Source of the DNA: Allonocardiopsis opalescens
GTDB lineage: Bacteria > Actinomycetota > Actinomycetes > Streptosporangiales > Streptosporangiaceae
Reading direction: 5' to 3'
NCBI RefSeq assembly: GCF_003002095.1
Contig: NZ_PVZC01000002.1
Location: 124,001 to 188,000 of the forward strand
DNA: 64,000 nucleotides
Part shown: piece by piece, positions 1 through 8,977 of the stretch
Numbering within the stretch: the stretch's first letter is position 1
Layout: each line of letters opens with the position of its first letter
Position numbers and translations under genes: made by a program
Notes under the pieces: generated by a model
Seen by the model: only the letters and a program-made list of their open reading frames with translations
What the model was told of the DNA's origin: nothing
The model's database searches: none

Positions 1-267
1 GTCGAAGGCGGCGTCGGCGCCGGCCAGCGGGAAGCTCACGATCCGCCAGCCCGGCGGCAGCGGCCGGACCCGGTCACGGGCCCGTTCCTCGTCCACCCGC
101 AGGTCGAACCAGGTGAGGCCGCCGGGGCAGCCGGTCAGCTCGTCGTCGGTCGCCAGCGAGAGGGCGGCGGCTCGGTACAGTCGATCACCGCGCGGGCGCA
201 GGTCGGCCGCGCCGTCGCCCCGCAGCAGGACGGGACGCCAGTTGGGGGGCTTCTCCGGTCGGCACAC
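1..267 (-). CDS. Tyrosine-protein phosphatase, Y_phosphatase3-like (N-terminal part, runs off the left edge)
   Basis: Only the first 89 codons lie in the window. From a GTG at 267 the protein reads MCRPEKPPNWRPVLL, then a LYRAAALSLATDDEL stretch and WFDLRVDEERAR, ending in a VSFPLAG segment. This order (NWR near the N-terminus, RxxxLYRSAALS-like, then DLRxxxER) is the N-terminal half of the Y_phosphatase3 family of protein tyrosine/serine phosphatases. The catalytic HCxxGKDR loop would lie beyond the edge and is not seen, so activity cannot be judged. The gene is divergent from the TetR gene at 417, with a long palindrome between them. The start is chosen as the only candidate just upstream of the conserved NWR; it lacks a strong Shine-Dalgarno sequence. 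Confidence 0.6.
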   Translation of the reverse strand, partial: MCRPEKPPNWRPVLLRGDGAADLRPRGDRLYRAAALSLATDDELTGCPGGLTWFDLRVDEERARDRVRPLPPGWRIVSFPLAGADAAFD

Positions 268-280
268 GACTCAGATTCTC

Positions 281-306
281 ACAAAGTGGCAGAACTGCCA
301 ATTTGT
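281..306. promoter_or_regulatory. Palindromic operator in the phosphatase/tetR divergent region
   Basis: A near-perfect palindrome: ACAAA, one base, TGGCAG, two bases, CTGCCA, one base, TTTGT. The core TGGCAGAACTGCCA is at 287-300. It sits between two divergent genes, one of which is a TetR-type repressor, so it is probably that repressor's operator (inference). A second copy of the core lies upstream of the dehydratase gene at 1279. Confidence 0.65.
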
Positions 307-416
307 GCGAGTATTAACGGGAGCCGAACGCCGCCCGAATATCTGGCGCCGCGGCCGCGAGAGCGTTGACTTCCACCAGGCCCGGCACCGCACCGGCGTA
401 CCGAGAAAGTGAGACC

Positions 417-989
417 ATGGCCGCGCAGACCGGCTCGCGAGAGCAGAACAAGGCCGAGACCCGGCTGGCCATCCAGCTCGCCGCGGTGGAACTGTTCGAG
501 GAGAAGGGCTACGACGCGACGACGGTGGACGACATCGCCCGCCGCGCCGACGTGGCGCCGCGCACCTTCTTCCGCTACTTCCCCAACAAGGAGCTCACCC
601 TCTTCAGCGAGGACATCTCCGGCCGGCTCGCCACGCTGGTCACCGAGGCGCCCGCCGGGCTCGACCCGATGGCGGCGCTGCGCTGGGCCGTCACCGAGCT
701 GATGGACTACGAGGCGACCCCGCTGGACCGGCGCCGCCAGGCACTGCGGCGCAAGTTCAGCGAGCGGCCCGTCATCGAGCGGCACCTCGCCCACCTGTAC
801 GACTCGCTCGGCACCCGGCTGCGCGCCGCCTTCGCCGCCCGGCTCGGCGTCGACCCCGCCGAGGACCTGCGCCCCGACGTGCTGGTCGCCCTCTACCTCG
901 GGCTGGCCAGGGAGTTCGCCAAGGAGCAGGTGCCGGTGCCCGAGCTGATCGAGCGCTGGTTCACCGCCGCGAACGCGCTGACGCCGTAG
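417..989 (+). CDS. TetR/AcrR-family transcriptional regulator
   Basis: A 190-residue protein with a classical N-terminal TetR helix-turn-helix: RLAIQLAAVELFEEKGYDAT, then TVDDIARRADVAPRTFFRYF and PNKELTLF, at residues about 15-62. The C-terminal ligand-binding half is unremarkable. ATG 417 is preferred over the longer frame because GAGAAAG lies just upstream and the residues before it look non-coding. It is divergent from the tyrosine phosphatase across the palindrome at 281-306. The same TGGCAG/TGCCA palindrome recurs at 1098-1111 before the dTDP-glucose dehydratase, so it plausibly represses itself, the phosphatase and the dehydratase. The ligand is unknown. Confidence 0.88.
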   Translation: MAAQTGSREQNKAETRLAIQLAAVELFEEKGYDATTVDDIARRADVAPRTFFRYFPNKELTLFSEDISGRLATLVTEAPAGLDPMAALRWAVTELMDYEATPLDRRRQALRRKFSERPVIERHLAHLYDSLGTRLRAAFAARLGVDPAEDLRPDVLVALYLGLAREFAKEQVPVPELIERWFTAANALTP

Positions 990-1097
990 GCCGGGGGGCG
1001 CGGGGCCGGTCGAGCGGGGGCCGGCCGGCCCCGTCCGCGTTCCCCGTTCGACACGCGCCGGCAAGCCGCCCGACACCGGGCACCCCTAGGCAAATTG

Positions 1098-1111
1098 TGG
1101 CAGAAATGCCA
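1098..1111. promoter_or_regulatory. Second copy of the TetR-type palindrome, upstream of rfbB
   Basis: TGGCAGAAATGCCA repeats the core of the palindrome at 287-300 with two centre changes. It lies about 170 bp upstream of the dehydratase start. The rest of the 990-1278 interval holds no gene that I can support. Confidence 0.55.
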
Positions 1112-1278
1112 CTATTCTGCCGTGAATCCAGTCGGCTCCCCTGAGTCCCGTCCCCGTCCCACCACCGAGCAGCAGGCCCCGCGGCGCCCCGCCGCCGCGG
1201 CACGAAGCAGCGCGAAGCCCCAGGTGACCGGGGTGCGGAACCGGCCGAGCGCGCCGGCCCGCCGGGCAGGGGGCGGCC

Positions 1279-2289
1279 ATGGCGGCTGAAGCCACCACCC
1301 GGCGGGTGCTGGTGACCGGCGGCGCCGGCTTCATCGGCTCGGCCTACGTGCGCATGCTGCTGGCCGACCCCCGGCAGGCGATCGCGGTCACCGTGCTGGA
1401 CAAGCTGAGCTACGCGGGCAACCCCCGCAACCTCGACCCGGTGCGGGCCGACCCGAGGCTGAGCTTCGTCCACGGCAGTGTCTGCGACACCGCGCTGGTC
1501 GAGCGGCTGCTGCCCGGCCACGACCAGGTGGTGCACTTCGCCGCCGAGTCGCACGTCGACCGCTCCCTGGCCGTCCCGGCCGAGTTCGTCACCACCAACG
1601 TGGGCGGCACCCAGACCCTGCTCGACGCGGCGCTGCGGCACGGCGTGCGCACCTTCCTGCACGTGTCGACCGACGAGGTCTACGGCTCGATCGACACCGG
1701 GTCCTGGCAGGAGACCGAGCCGGTGGCCCCCAACTCGCCGTACTCGGCCACCAAGGCCGGCGCCGACCTGCTCTGCCTGGCCTACGGCCGGACCCACGGC
1801 ATGGACGTCCGGATCACCCGCGGCTCCAACACCTACGGGCCCTTCCAGTTCCCCGAGAAGATCATCCCGCTGTTCGTGACGAACCTGGTGCTCGGCCGGC
1901 GGGTCCCGCTGTACGGCGACGGGCTCAACGTCCGCGACTGGCTGCACGTGGAGGACCACTGCCGCGGGATCGAGCTCGCGGTGCAGCGGGGCCGGCCCGG
2001 CCAGGTGTACAACATCGGCGGCGGCACCGAGCTGTCCAACCACGAGCTGACCCTGATGATCCTGAAGCTGCTCGGCGCCGGGCCGGAGATGATCGAGCCG
2101 GTGGCCGACCGCAAGGGCCACGACCGGCGCTACTCGGTCGACTGGGCCAAGGCCGCGGGCGAGCTGGGCTACCGGCCGCGGGTCGGCTTCGACGACGGGC
2201 TGCGCGACACCGTCTCCTGGTACCAGCGGAACCGGCACTGGTGGGCGCCGCTGCGCGACCGGGGCCCGCTGGCCAGCCCGGACGACTGA
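1279..2289 (+). CDS. rfbB: dTDP-glucose 4,6-dehydratase
   Basis: A 336-residue extended short-chain dehydrogenase converting dTDP-glucose to dTDP-4-keto-6-deoxyglucose, the branch-point to rhamnose and other deoxysugars. It has the NAD-binding GGAGFIGS at residues 14-21, the catalytic Thr-Asp-Glu triad in STDEVYG (131-133), the YSATK active-site Tyr/Lys (155-159), and the family hallmarks RGSNTYGP and FPEKIIPLF. Length matches RmlB/RfbB. ATG 1279 follows a purine-rich GGGGGCGG. No rmlA, rmlC or rmlD lies beside it; the nearest related gene is the RmlD-like SDR at 47703. That isolation, together with the shared operator, suggests a separately regulated role, perhaps in cell-surface glycan (inference). 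Confidence 0.93.
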   Translation: MAAEATTRRVLVTGGAGFIGSAYVRMLLADPRQAIAVTVLDKLSYAGNPRNLDPVRADPRLSFVHGSVCDTALVERLLPGHDQVVHFAAESHVDRSLAVPAEFVTTNVGGTQTLLDAALRHGVRTFLHVSTDEVYGSIDTGSWQETEPVAPNSPYSATKAGADLLCLAYGRTHGMDVRITRGSNTYGPFQFPEKIIPLFVTNLVLGRRVPLYGDGLNVRDWLHVEDHCRGIELAVQRGRPGQVYNIGGGTELSNHELTLMILKLLGAGPEMIEPVADRKGHDRRYSVDWAKAAGELGYRPRVGFDDGLRDTVSWYQRNRHWWAPLRDRGPLASPDD

Positions 2290-2519
2290 GGGCCCGGCCG
2301 GGCCCCGCGTCGGGCCGGGCCGGACGGGTAGCGGGGCGCCGGGAATGCGCGGCGGCCCCCGGAGGCTTGGGTCTGCAGGGGCCGCGCGGGCGGCCGCGGC
2401 GCGACGGAGGCGGCGATGGACGGGATCGGCAGGACCGGCGGGCGGGCGGCGCCCGGACCGGGGCGCTCACGGCGCGATGCCGCGCGGACCGCCGGACGGC
2501 CCGGGCCGCAGGCGCACCG

Positions 2520-3278
2520 GTGAGCGGGCCTTCGGGGCCCTTCGGCGGTCCGGCGCCGGGCGGCACCGTCCCGCCCGGCGGCGCGGTGCGCTGGCAGTAC
2601 GGCCGGGTCGCCGCCGTCCGGCACGAGACCCCGTCCTCGGTGACGCTCCGGCTCGAACTCCCGCACTGGCGGCCGCACCTGCCCGGCCAGCACTACATGG
2701 TGCGGCTGACCGCGCCCGACGGCTACACCGCGCAGCGCGACTACTCCGTCGCCTCGCCGCCCGCCGACACCGGCGCGATCGAGCTGACCGTGCTGCGGGT
2801 CGACGACGGCGAGGTCTCCTCCCACCTCGCCGACGTGGTCGAGCCCGGCGACGAGATCGAGCTGCGCGGCCCCGTCGGCGGCTACTTCGTCTGGACGGGC
2901 GAGCGCCCCGCGCTGCTGATCGGCGGCGGCTCCGGAGTGGTGCCGCTCGCCTCGATGCTCCGGCACCGCCGCGCCGAGCGCATCGCCACCCCGCTGCGGC
3001 TGCTGGTGTCGGTCTCGCGCCCCGAGGACCTGCTGTACGCCGGCGAGTACGGCGCCGAGACCACCGTCGTGTACACCCGCGCCGCCCCGCCGGCCTGGCC
3101 GGGGCGGGTCGGCAGGATCACCGCCGGCACCCTGCGGCCGCTGCTGGCCGAGGCGCCGCCGGGCGGCTGGGACCTCTACGTCTGCGGCTCCAACGGCTTC
3201 TGCGAGCACGTCGCCGCCCTGCTGGTCGGCCTGGGCGCGTCGCCCACCCGGATCAGGATCGAGCGCTTCGGCGAGTAG
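2520..3278 (+). CDS. FAD-binding oxidoreductase, ferredoxin-NADP reductase type
   Basis: A 252-residue two-domain flavin reductase without an iron-sulfur domain. The N-terminal FAD barrel carries the RDYSVASPP motif (RxYS flavin binding), followed by GPVGGYFVW. The NAD(P) domain has GGGSGVVPLASML and ends with YVCGSNGFCEHV. The protein would pass electrons from NAD(P)H to a partner. In actinobacteria such reductases often sit beside a molybdopterin sulfite-oxidase-like enzyme, but none is present here. GTG 2520 is the start used; the frame stays open upstream, but that part is Arg/Gly-rich and looks non-coding. Its 3' end faces the DUF4291 gene 9 bp away. Confidence 0.82.
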   Translation: MSGPSGPFGGPAPGGTVPPGGAVRWQYGRVAAVRHETPSSVTLRLELPHWRPHLPGQHYMVRLTAPDGYTAQRDYSVASPPADTGAIELTVLRVDDGEVSSHLADVVEPGDEIELRGPVGGYFVWTGERPALLIGGGSGVVPLASMLRHRRAERIATPLRLLVSVSRPEDLLYAGEYGAETTVVYTRAAPPAWPGRVGRITAGTLRPLLAEAPPGGWDLYVCGSNGFCEHVAALLVGLGASPTRIRIERFGE

Positions 3279-3287
3279 CCGCCGCGC

Positions 3288-3902
3288 TCAGCCGCCCAGG
3301 TGGGCCGGCAGCCCGCGCGCCAGGGGGTAGGGCGCCTCCTCGGGCAGCAGCCGGGCCGCCTCCTGGAGTTCCCCCGCGCGCACCAGCGCGTGCACGCGGT
3401 GCGCCAGCGGGGTGGCGTCGGTGATCGACACGATCCACTCGTCGGCGTAGGCGCGGGCCGCCTCACCGGCCAGCCCCAGCTGGAGCGAGCGGTACGGCAG
3501 CGGCCGCAGCCGCAGGTCGCGCTCGGGGTCCCACTGCACCCGGGTGGGCGCGGCGGCGAGCCGGCGCCGCCAGTCGGCGGTGTCGGCGTGCACCCGGGGG
3601 TCGTAGTGCGACAGGCAGGCGGCGCCCAGCGCCCACTCGAAGCCCGCGCGGGTGATCTCCACCGCCAGCACCGTCTGCTGGCCGTCCTTGGCGCCCCAGC
3701 CGCAGCGGTACATCATCCACAGGAACGACGGCTTGATCCAGGTCATCCGGTCGCGCTTCCAGGCCGCCGGGAAGCGCCCCTCGCGCACGGCGGGCAGCCC
3801 GATCCCGGGCGGGTACGCCTGGTACACGGTGATGGTGCGCTCGGTGCCGTGCGCCCGGATCTGCCGCTCCGGGGGCCGGCCGGCGCCTCGCGGGCCGTCC
3901 AC
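3288..3902 (-). CDS. DUF4291 family protein
   Basis: A 204-residue protein with the whole DUF4291 signature: an early ITVYQAY segment, then RMTWIKPSFLWMMYRCGWGAKDG and a GFEWAL block near residues 50-95. Biochemical function is unknown; the family is widespread and cytoplasmic, with no signal peptide or membrane helix here. The GTG at 3902 is chosen because GGGAGG lies 8 bases before it; the upstream extension of the frame is Arg/Ala-rich and not conserved-looking. It is convergent with the flavin reductase and divergent from the M14 peptidase. Confidence 0.85.
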   Translation of the reverse strand: MDGPRGAGRPPERQIRAHGTERTITVYQAYPPGIGLPAVREGRFPAAWKRDRMTWIKPSFLWMMYRCGWGAKDGQQTVLAVEITRAGFEWALGAACLSHYDPRVHADTADWRRRLAAAPTRVQWDPERDLRLRPLPYRSLQLGLAGEAARAYADEWIVSITDATPLAHRVHALVRAGELQEAARLLPEEAPYPLARGLPAHLGG

Positions 3903-4165
3903 GCCCCCAGCCTCCCGGCGCGCACCGGCCGGCGGCAAGCCCTTTTCGCGCCCGGCCGAACCCGGCGCACCGGCGCGCAGATCCGGGCGAATGCGACGCA
4001 TTCTTGACGAAGCAGCGATGATCCGGACATCGGCCGCGGCTAGCGTCACTTCAGGTCCGGCCCGTGCCACCAGGTGGCGAGCGCCACATCCGCGCGGGCG
4101 GGGCAGCCCTTGTCCCGGTGCGGAGGGCCCGATAGAACCAGGGAACCCTGATCCCAGGAGGCCGC

Positions 4166-6778
4166 GTGAAGTCCCGGGTCGACAGCCTGTCCCCCCGTTC
4201 CCCCCTCTCAGCCCTGCTCTCCGCCGCCGCGGTCGCCGCCGTCACGGCCGCCGCGCTGACCGCGCCCGCCGGGCCGGCCCTGGCCGAGCCCGAGCCCGCG
4301 CCCGGCGGCGCACCCGTCCGCGACTTCGGCAACGGCGCCGAGCGCAACACCTACGAGGCGCCGGCCGAGCTGCCGGTCCAGCAGACCGGATCCGCCGCCG
4401 AGGCGGCCACCCGGCGCGCCGAGGCCGAGGCCGGCTACCCCAGGCAGACCGAGCTGCCGGTGTACCCGGACAACCCCGACGACCGCGCGATCCGGCTCGG
4501 GCTCACCCCGTACCACGAGATCGCTCCGCGCCTGAACGAGCTGCAGCAGCGCTCCGACCGGATCAGCGTGGAGGTCGTCGGCGAGTCGCACCAGGGCCGC
4601 GACCTCTACCTGGTCACCCTCACCGCGCCCGAGACGCCCGAGCAGACCGCCGAGCAGGAGCGGATGCGCGCCTCGATCGAGGAGCGGCCCGCGGCGGCCG
4701 CCCGCGACCGCCGCATCCCCAACCGCTACAAGATGCCGGTGTTCGTCAACAACAACATCCACGGCAACGAGTGGGAGGGCACCGACGCGGCGCTGCGCAC
4801 CATCGAGGAGCTGGCCACCAGCGACGACCCCGAGGTGGCCGAGCTGCTGAGCCGCACCCGCGTCTACTTCAACATCACCAACAACCCCGACGGCCGCTCG
4901 GGCGGCACCCGGGCCAACGGGGTCGGCTTCGACCTCAACCGCGACTTCATCACCGCCTCGCAGCCCGAGACCCGGGCCGTGCGCGAGCTGCTGATCGACA
5001 CGCAGCCGACGATGCTGATCGACCAGCACGGCTACGTGAACGGCACCCTCATCGAGCCGGCCACCATCCCGCACGGCCAGAACTACGAGTACGACCTCTA
5101 CATCAAGCACACCTACGCCAACGCCCTCGGCATGGAGCAGGCGATCCTCGACCTCGGCTACACCCCCGAGGGCGACGGCGTCAGCGCGCCGCAGATCCCC
5201 TTCCGCGACTGGGAGGAGGGCTGGGACGACTGGCCGCCGATCTTCACCCCGATGTACGCGCCGTACCAGGGCGCGGTGGCCGCCGCCACCATCGAGTTCC
5301 CGATGCGGGTGAACAACGCCGACTACACCGGGCTGCCGGTGGAGGAGCTGCGCCGCCGCTCCGCCATCAACACCGACATCTCCGCCGCCACGATGGACGC
5401 CACCCTGGACTACGCGCTGGACAACCGCGGCGAGCTGATCGCCGACCAGATCGAGGTCTTCCGGCGCGGCGAGGCCGGCGAGCCGCAGGTGGTGCCCGAG
5501 GACGGCTGGGTGCCCGGCTACGGCCGCGACGACGTGTACACCACCGAGTTCCCGCGCGCCTACGTGATCCCGGCCGGCGAGGGCCAGCGCTCGGCCACGG
5601 CCGCGGCCCGGCTGGTGGACCACCTGATCGCCAACGACGTGGCGGTGCTGCGCGCCACCGGCGACTTCCGGCTCGGCGGCACCCGCTACCCGGCGGGCAG
5701 CTACCTGGTCGACATGCACCAGGCCAAGCGCGGGCTGGCCAATGTGATGCTGGAGGCGGGCCGCGACATCAGCGCCGACGTGGACGCGATGTACGACATC
5801 TCCGGCTGGAGCCACGGCCTGCTGTGGGGCGCCACCGTCGACGCCGTCGACTCCGGCGACCCCGGGCGGGTGCGCGCCGAACCGGTGGCGGCGGCCGCCC
5901 CGACCGGCTCGGTGGCGCAGGCCGGCGACCTGGAGCTGCGGCTGGACGACGGCGGCGAGGTCGCCGCCCTCAACGAGCTGCTTGGACAGGGCGTCGCGGT
6001 GTCGTGGACCGGCGAGGGCTCCGTGGTGGTCCCGGCCGCGGCGCGGGCGGCGGCCGAGGAGGCGGCCGACCGGTACGGCGTCCGCTTCGCGGCGGCCGAG
6101 AACGCGGGCGCGCGGCCGCTCCAGGCGGTCACCGTCGCGGCGGCCGCGTCGGCCGACGAGCTGTTCACCCTGCGGGAGATGGGCTTCGAGGTGGTGCCCG
6201 CCTCCACCACCATCCTCAACGGCGGCTTCGACTGGTCGGGCATCGACACCCTGTACGTGTCCAGCGGCCTGGACTACAACCGGCTGAACGCCCAGGCGCG
6301 CGCCGCGCTCGACGCCTACCTGGAGCGCGGCGGCACGGTCACCCGCGGCTCCACCGGCGCGGCCTTCAACGCCGCCGCCGGGCTGCTGGAGGTCACCGCC
6401 CAGGCCGGGCGCGCCGACGCCAACGGCGTGGTGCGGGTCTCCGAGGGCGACGGGCAGGTGCTGAGCGGCTTCGGCGACCACGCCTTCGTCTACTCGCCGC
6501 TGTGGTTCACCGGGCTCGGCGAGGGCGTGGCCGTGGAGCAGTCCTACGCCACCGGCGAGCCGATGGCGGCCGGGCACTGGCGCGCCGACGACGAGGGTGA
6601 GGGCGGGCCCGACTCCGCCGCCGGCCAGGCGTCGGTGGTCAGCGGCACCACCCAGCGCGGCGGCGCGGCGGTGCTCTTCGGCACCGAGCCGCTGTTCCGC
6701 AACCACCCCAAGGGCCTCTTCGCCCAGGTCGCCCGCTCGCTGTACTGGACCGCGGCGCCGGGTGCCCCGGCGGCCTAG
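4166..6778 (+). CDS. Secreted M14-family zinc carboxypeptidase
   Basis: An 870-residue exported metallopeptidase. The N-terminus is a signal peptide: a basic start, a hydrophobic run at about 15-32, and an Ala-x-Ala site near residue 40. The M14 domain spans about 110-410, with zinc ligands His199 and Glu202 in HGNEWEG, third ligand His288 in DQHG, substrate-binding NPDG and NRDF motifs, and the catalytic Glu377 in ATIEFPM. The C-terminal 450 residues contain a Rossmann-like segment (YVSSGLDYNRLNAQARAALD) resembling the class-I-amidotransferase-like tail seen in large bacterial M14 enzymes. GTG 4166 follows AGGAGG. It probably trims peptides outside the cell; the substrate is unknown. Confidence 0.9.
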   Translation: MKSRVDSLSPRSPLSALLSAAAVAAVTAAALTAPAGPALAEPEPAPGGAPVRDFGNGAERNTYEAPAELPVQQTGSAAEAATRRAEAEAGYPRQTELPVYPDNPDDRAIRLGLTPYHEIAPRLNELQQRSDRISVEVVGESHQGRDLYLVTLTAPETPEQTAEQERMRASIEERPAAAARDRRIPNRYKMPVFVNNNIHGNEWEGTDAALRTIEELATSDDPEVAELLSRTRVYFNITNNPDGRSGGTRANGVGFDLNRDFITASQPETRAVRELLIDTQPTMLIDQHGYVNGTLIEPATIPHGQNYEYDLYIKHTYANALGMEQAILDLGYTPEGDGVSAPQIPFRDWEEGWDDWPPIFTPMYAPYQGAVAAATIEFPMRVNNADYTGLPVEELRRRSAINTDISAATMDATLDYALDNRGELIADQIEVFRRGEAGEPQVVPEDGWVPGYGRDDVYTTEFPRAYVIPAGEGQRSATAAARLVDHLIANDVAVLRATGDFRLGGTRYPAGSYLVDMHQAKRGLANVMLEAGRDISADVDAMYDISGWSHGLLWGATVDAVDSGDPGRVRAEPVAAAAPTGSVAQAGDLELRLDDGGEVAALNELLGQGVAVSWTGEGSVVVPAAARAAAEEAADRYGVRFAAAENAGARPLQAVTVAAAASADELFTLREMGFEVVPASTTILNGGFDWSGIDTLYVSSGLDYNRLNAQARAALDAYLERGGTVTRGSTGAAFNAAAGLLEVTAQAGRADANGVVRVSEGDGQVLSGFGDHAFVYSPLWFTGLGEGVAVEQSYATGEPMAAGHWRADDEGEGGPDSAAGQASVVSGTTQRGGAAVLFGTEPLFRNHPKGLFAQVARSLYWTAAPGAPAA

Positions 6779-6793
6779 CACCGCGGCAGAAGG

Positions 6794-6832
6794 GACGCCG
6801 CTCGCACCCCGGCCCGGGGTGCGGGCGGCGTC
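6794..6832. terminator. Bidirectional hairpin terminator
   Basis: Two 17-base arms (GACGCCGCTCGCACCCC and its complement with one mismatch) enclose a 5-base loop. It sits between the convergent M14 peptidase and the unknown gene at 6851, so it can serve both strands. Confidence 0.8.
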
Positions 6833-6850
6833 GCCGTACCGAGGGGCGGC

Positions 6851-7591
6851 TCAGCCGCTTCCGGTCTCGGCCGCCCCGGTTCCCTCGGTCTCCCGCTCGG
6901 CTCCGGCCGCGCGCCGCCGCTCCAGCCACGGGTCCCGGTAGACGAGGAGGACGCCGGGGCGGTCGGTGCGGCGCAGCAGCCCGTCGAAGGGGTGCAGGGT
7001 GGTCGTGTAGTACGGCGCGCCCGGGTGGTCGCCGCCGCGGCCGGAGCGCACCGCCCCGGGACCGCGCAGCGCCAGCCGCATGAAGGGGTAGGCCCCGGCG
7101 AACAGCGCGGACGGACTGCCGGTGAACACCGCCGTGGCGGCGTGCACGGCGAGGTCGAGCCGGTCGCTCCCGCCCGGCGGGAGCCGCCCGGTCTGCGCCT
7201 CGAACTCGGCCCGCATGTCGGTGCCGGTGTCGGCGGTGTGCGGACGCCCCTGGTCGAGCCGGGCCCGGACCTGCCGCCAGTGGCCGGGCGGCATCCGCAG
7301 CGAGTGGTGCAGCAGCAGCAGGTCGAGGGGCGGCCCCTCCCACCACTCGGCCGCGACGGCGCGCGCCCCGGGGTCGGCCCGCAGCGGCAGGTGCACCAGC
7401 GAGCGCCGGGACCGGGCCGCGAGGTGCCACAGCGCGGCGACGCGCAGCGCCTCGCCGCCGTCGGTGCACATCAGCCGGTGCCAGTCGCCGCCCTGCGTCA
7501 GCGCCACGCCCCGGATGGGCCGGGCCGGCCGGATGACCCGGTACGCGTCCCGGCCCAGCCTCGCCCGGTGCACGGTGACGCGGATCCTCAT
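6851..7591 (-). CDS. Conserved-looking protein of unknown function
   Basis: A 246-residue soluble protein that I do not recognise. It starts MRIRVTVHRA and is rich in Arg, Leu, His and Trp, with an LLLLHHSLRMPPGHW segment near residue 91 and PYYTTTLHPFDGLL near residue 203. There is no signal peptide, transmembrane helix or nucleotide-binding loop. The coding bias is typical of its neighbours, and a strong terminator follows it, which supports a real gene. No strong Shine-Dalgarno precedes ATG 7591. It stands alone, with no operon partner. Confidence 0.65.
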   Translation of the reverse strand: MRIRVTVHRARLGRDAYRVIRPARPIRGVALTQGGDWHRLMCTDGGEALRVAALWHLAARSRRSLVHLPLRADPGARAVAAEWWEGPPLDLLLLHHSLRMPPGHWRQVRARLDQGRPHTADTGTDMRAEFEAQTGRLPPGGSDRLDLAVHAATAVFTGSPSALFAGAYPFMRLALRGPGAVRSGRGGDHPGAPYYTTTLHPFDGLLRRTDRPGVLLVYRDPWLERRRAAGAERETEGTGAAETGSG

Positions 7592-8032
7592 GGCGGCCAG
7601 TACAGCACAGGAGCGGCGGGCCGCTCCGCCCGCCGAGTGCGCACCACCCGCATCACGCGCCGCTCCATTACCAAGGACGCCGAGGGGTCCGCAAGATCCC
7701 GGCGCGGCCGGTTCCGGCAAGGGCGGGGTGCCATCCGCCCACCGCCGGCCGCGTCGGCCGGCCGGCGCGGCGGCCCGCGCGGGCCGGCGGCCGGTTCCGG
7801 CGCCGGCCACCGCACTGAGCTGCGCCGACGCCGCCGAGCCGGTGGCGCGGGAACGGCGGAGCCGGCGGCGGCGTTCTGCTCGTGTGACCGGATCCACCGC
7901 GAGGATCGGTCGACGGCGCCGGACCTTCCCGAACGGAACCAGTTTCCCGTCCGCTTCGATGCGATAATCGCGGAACGTGACGGGTCCTATAGGATCCACG
8001 GTGTCGGCGGCCATGGAACGGGGGCACGACTC
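7592..8032. other. Divergent intergenic region without a supported gene
   Basis: 440 bp of divergent upstream sequence. A GATAAT at 7963-7968 could be a -10 element for the methyltransferase at 8033, and TCCTATAGGA at 7985-7994 is a perfect 10-bp palindrome just downstream of it. Frames open here look like shadows. Confidence 0.4.
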
Positions 8033-8926
8033 ATGGGCGACCAGGCCGGCAGACGCCGCGCACGCGGCGAGCGGGGTGCGGTGGACCCCATCGACTGGGC
8101 ACACTCCTTCGACATGGACGAACAGAAGGAACCCGTCGACCTCCGCACCGACCAGGCGCACGGCGCCCGCATCTACGACTACATCCTCGGCGGCAAGGAC
8201 CACTACGCCAAGGACCGCGAGGCGGGCGACGCCTCCCTGCAGGCGTGGCCCGCGCTGCGCACCCACATGCGGGCCAACCGCACCTTCATGCACCGGGTCG
8301 TCCGCTACCTGGCGGCGGAGAAGGGCGTCCGGCAGTTCCTCGACATCGGCACCGGCATCCCCACCTCCCCCAACCTGCACGAGGTCGTGCAGCAGGTCGA
8401 CCCGCGCTGCCGCGTCGTCTACGTCGACAACGACCCCATCGTGCTGGTGCACGCTCGCGCCTTCATGGACACCGGCTCCGCGGAGGGCGGCATCAACTAC
8501 ATCGACGCCGACATGCGCGAGCCCGACAAGATCCTGTCGGCCCCCCAGCTGCGCGACACCCTGGACCTGACCCGGCCCGTCGGCCTCACGATGATCGCGA
8601 TGGTGCACTTCATCCTGGACGACGACGAGGCGTACCGGGTGGTGCGCCGGGTGATCGACGCCATGCCCCCGGGCAGCTACTTCGCCGCCTCCGTCGCCAC
8701 CGACGACTTCGCCCCCGAGGTGCTGGCCAAGGTGGCCCGCACCTACGCCGACCACGGCGAGCCGCTGCGCTGGCGCACCAGGGCGCAGGCCGAGAAGTTC
8801 TTCGAGGGCACCGAGCTGCTGGACCCCGGAGTGGTCCAGATCCACAAGTGGCACCCCGACCCCGCCGAGGCCGGCATCCGGGACGAGGACATCGCGATGT
8901 ACGGCGGCGTCGCCTACAAGCCCTAG
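8033..8926 (+). CDS. SAM-dependent methyltransferase, DUF574 (Methyltransf_19) family
   Basis: A 297-residue class I methyltransferase of the family greatly expanded in actinomycetes. Hallmarks are ARIYDYILGGKDHYAKDRE near residues 45-63, then FLDIGTGIPT as the SAM-binding loop, VVYVDNDPIVLVHAR as the acidic motif, and the terminal YGGVAYKP. Substrates are unknown. The start could be ATG 8033, with GGGGGC upstream, or the internal Met at about 8114; the conserved domain begins after both. It is transcribed alone and ends in a hairpin terminator, convergent with the dioxygenase gene. Confidence 0.9.
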   Translation: MGDQAGRRRARGERGAVDPIDWAHSFDMDEQKEPVDLRTDQAHGARIYDYILGGKDHYAKDREAGDASLQAWPALRTHMRANRTFMHRVVRYLAAEKGVRQFLDIGTGIPTSPNLHEVVQQVDPRCRVVYVDNDPIVLVHARAFMDTGSAEGGINYIDADMREPDKILSAPQLRDTLDLTRPVGLTMIAMVHFILDDDEAYRVVRRVIDAMPPGSYFAASVATDDFAPEVLAKVARTYADHGEPLRWRTRAQAEKFFEGTELLDPGVVQIHKWHPDPAEAGIRDEDIAMYGGVAYKP

Positions 8927-8940
8927 CCCGCACGGGCCGC

Positions 8941-8970
8941 CCGGCCCCCGCCGCACGCGGCGGGGGCCGG
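8941..8970. terminator. Perfect 14-bp hairpin terminator
   Basis: CCGGCCCCCGCCGC and its exact complement are separated by two bases. It lies between the convergent methyltransferase and dioxygenase genes. Confidence 0.8.
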
Positions 8971-8977
8971 GGCGCGC

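Noticed and set aside
2241-2519. N-terminal extension of the flavin reductase
   Set aside because: The frame is open, but the translation is Arg/Gly/Ala-rich with no conserved features; the domain begins after the GTG at 2520.
4208-6781. Long open frame of 857 codons opposite the M14 peptidase
   Set aside because: It is the antisense shadow of the peptidase. It lacks domains, and high third-position GC commonly opens this frame.
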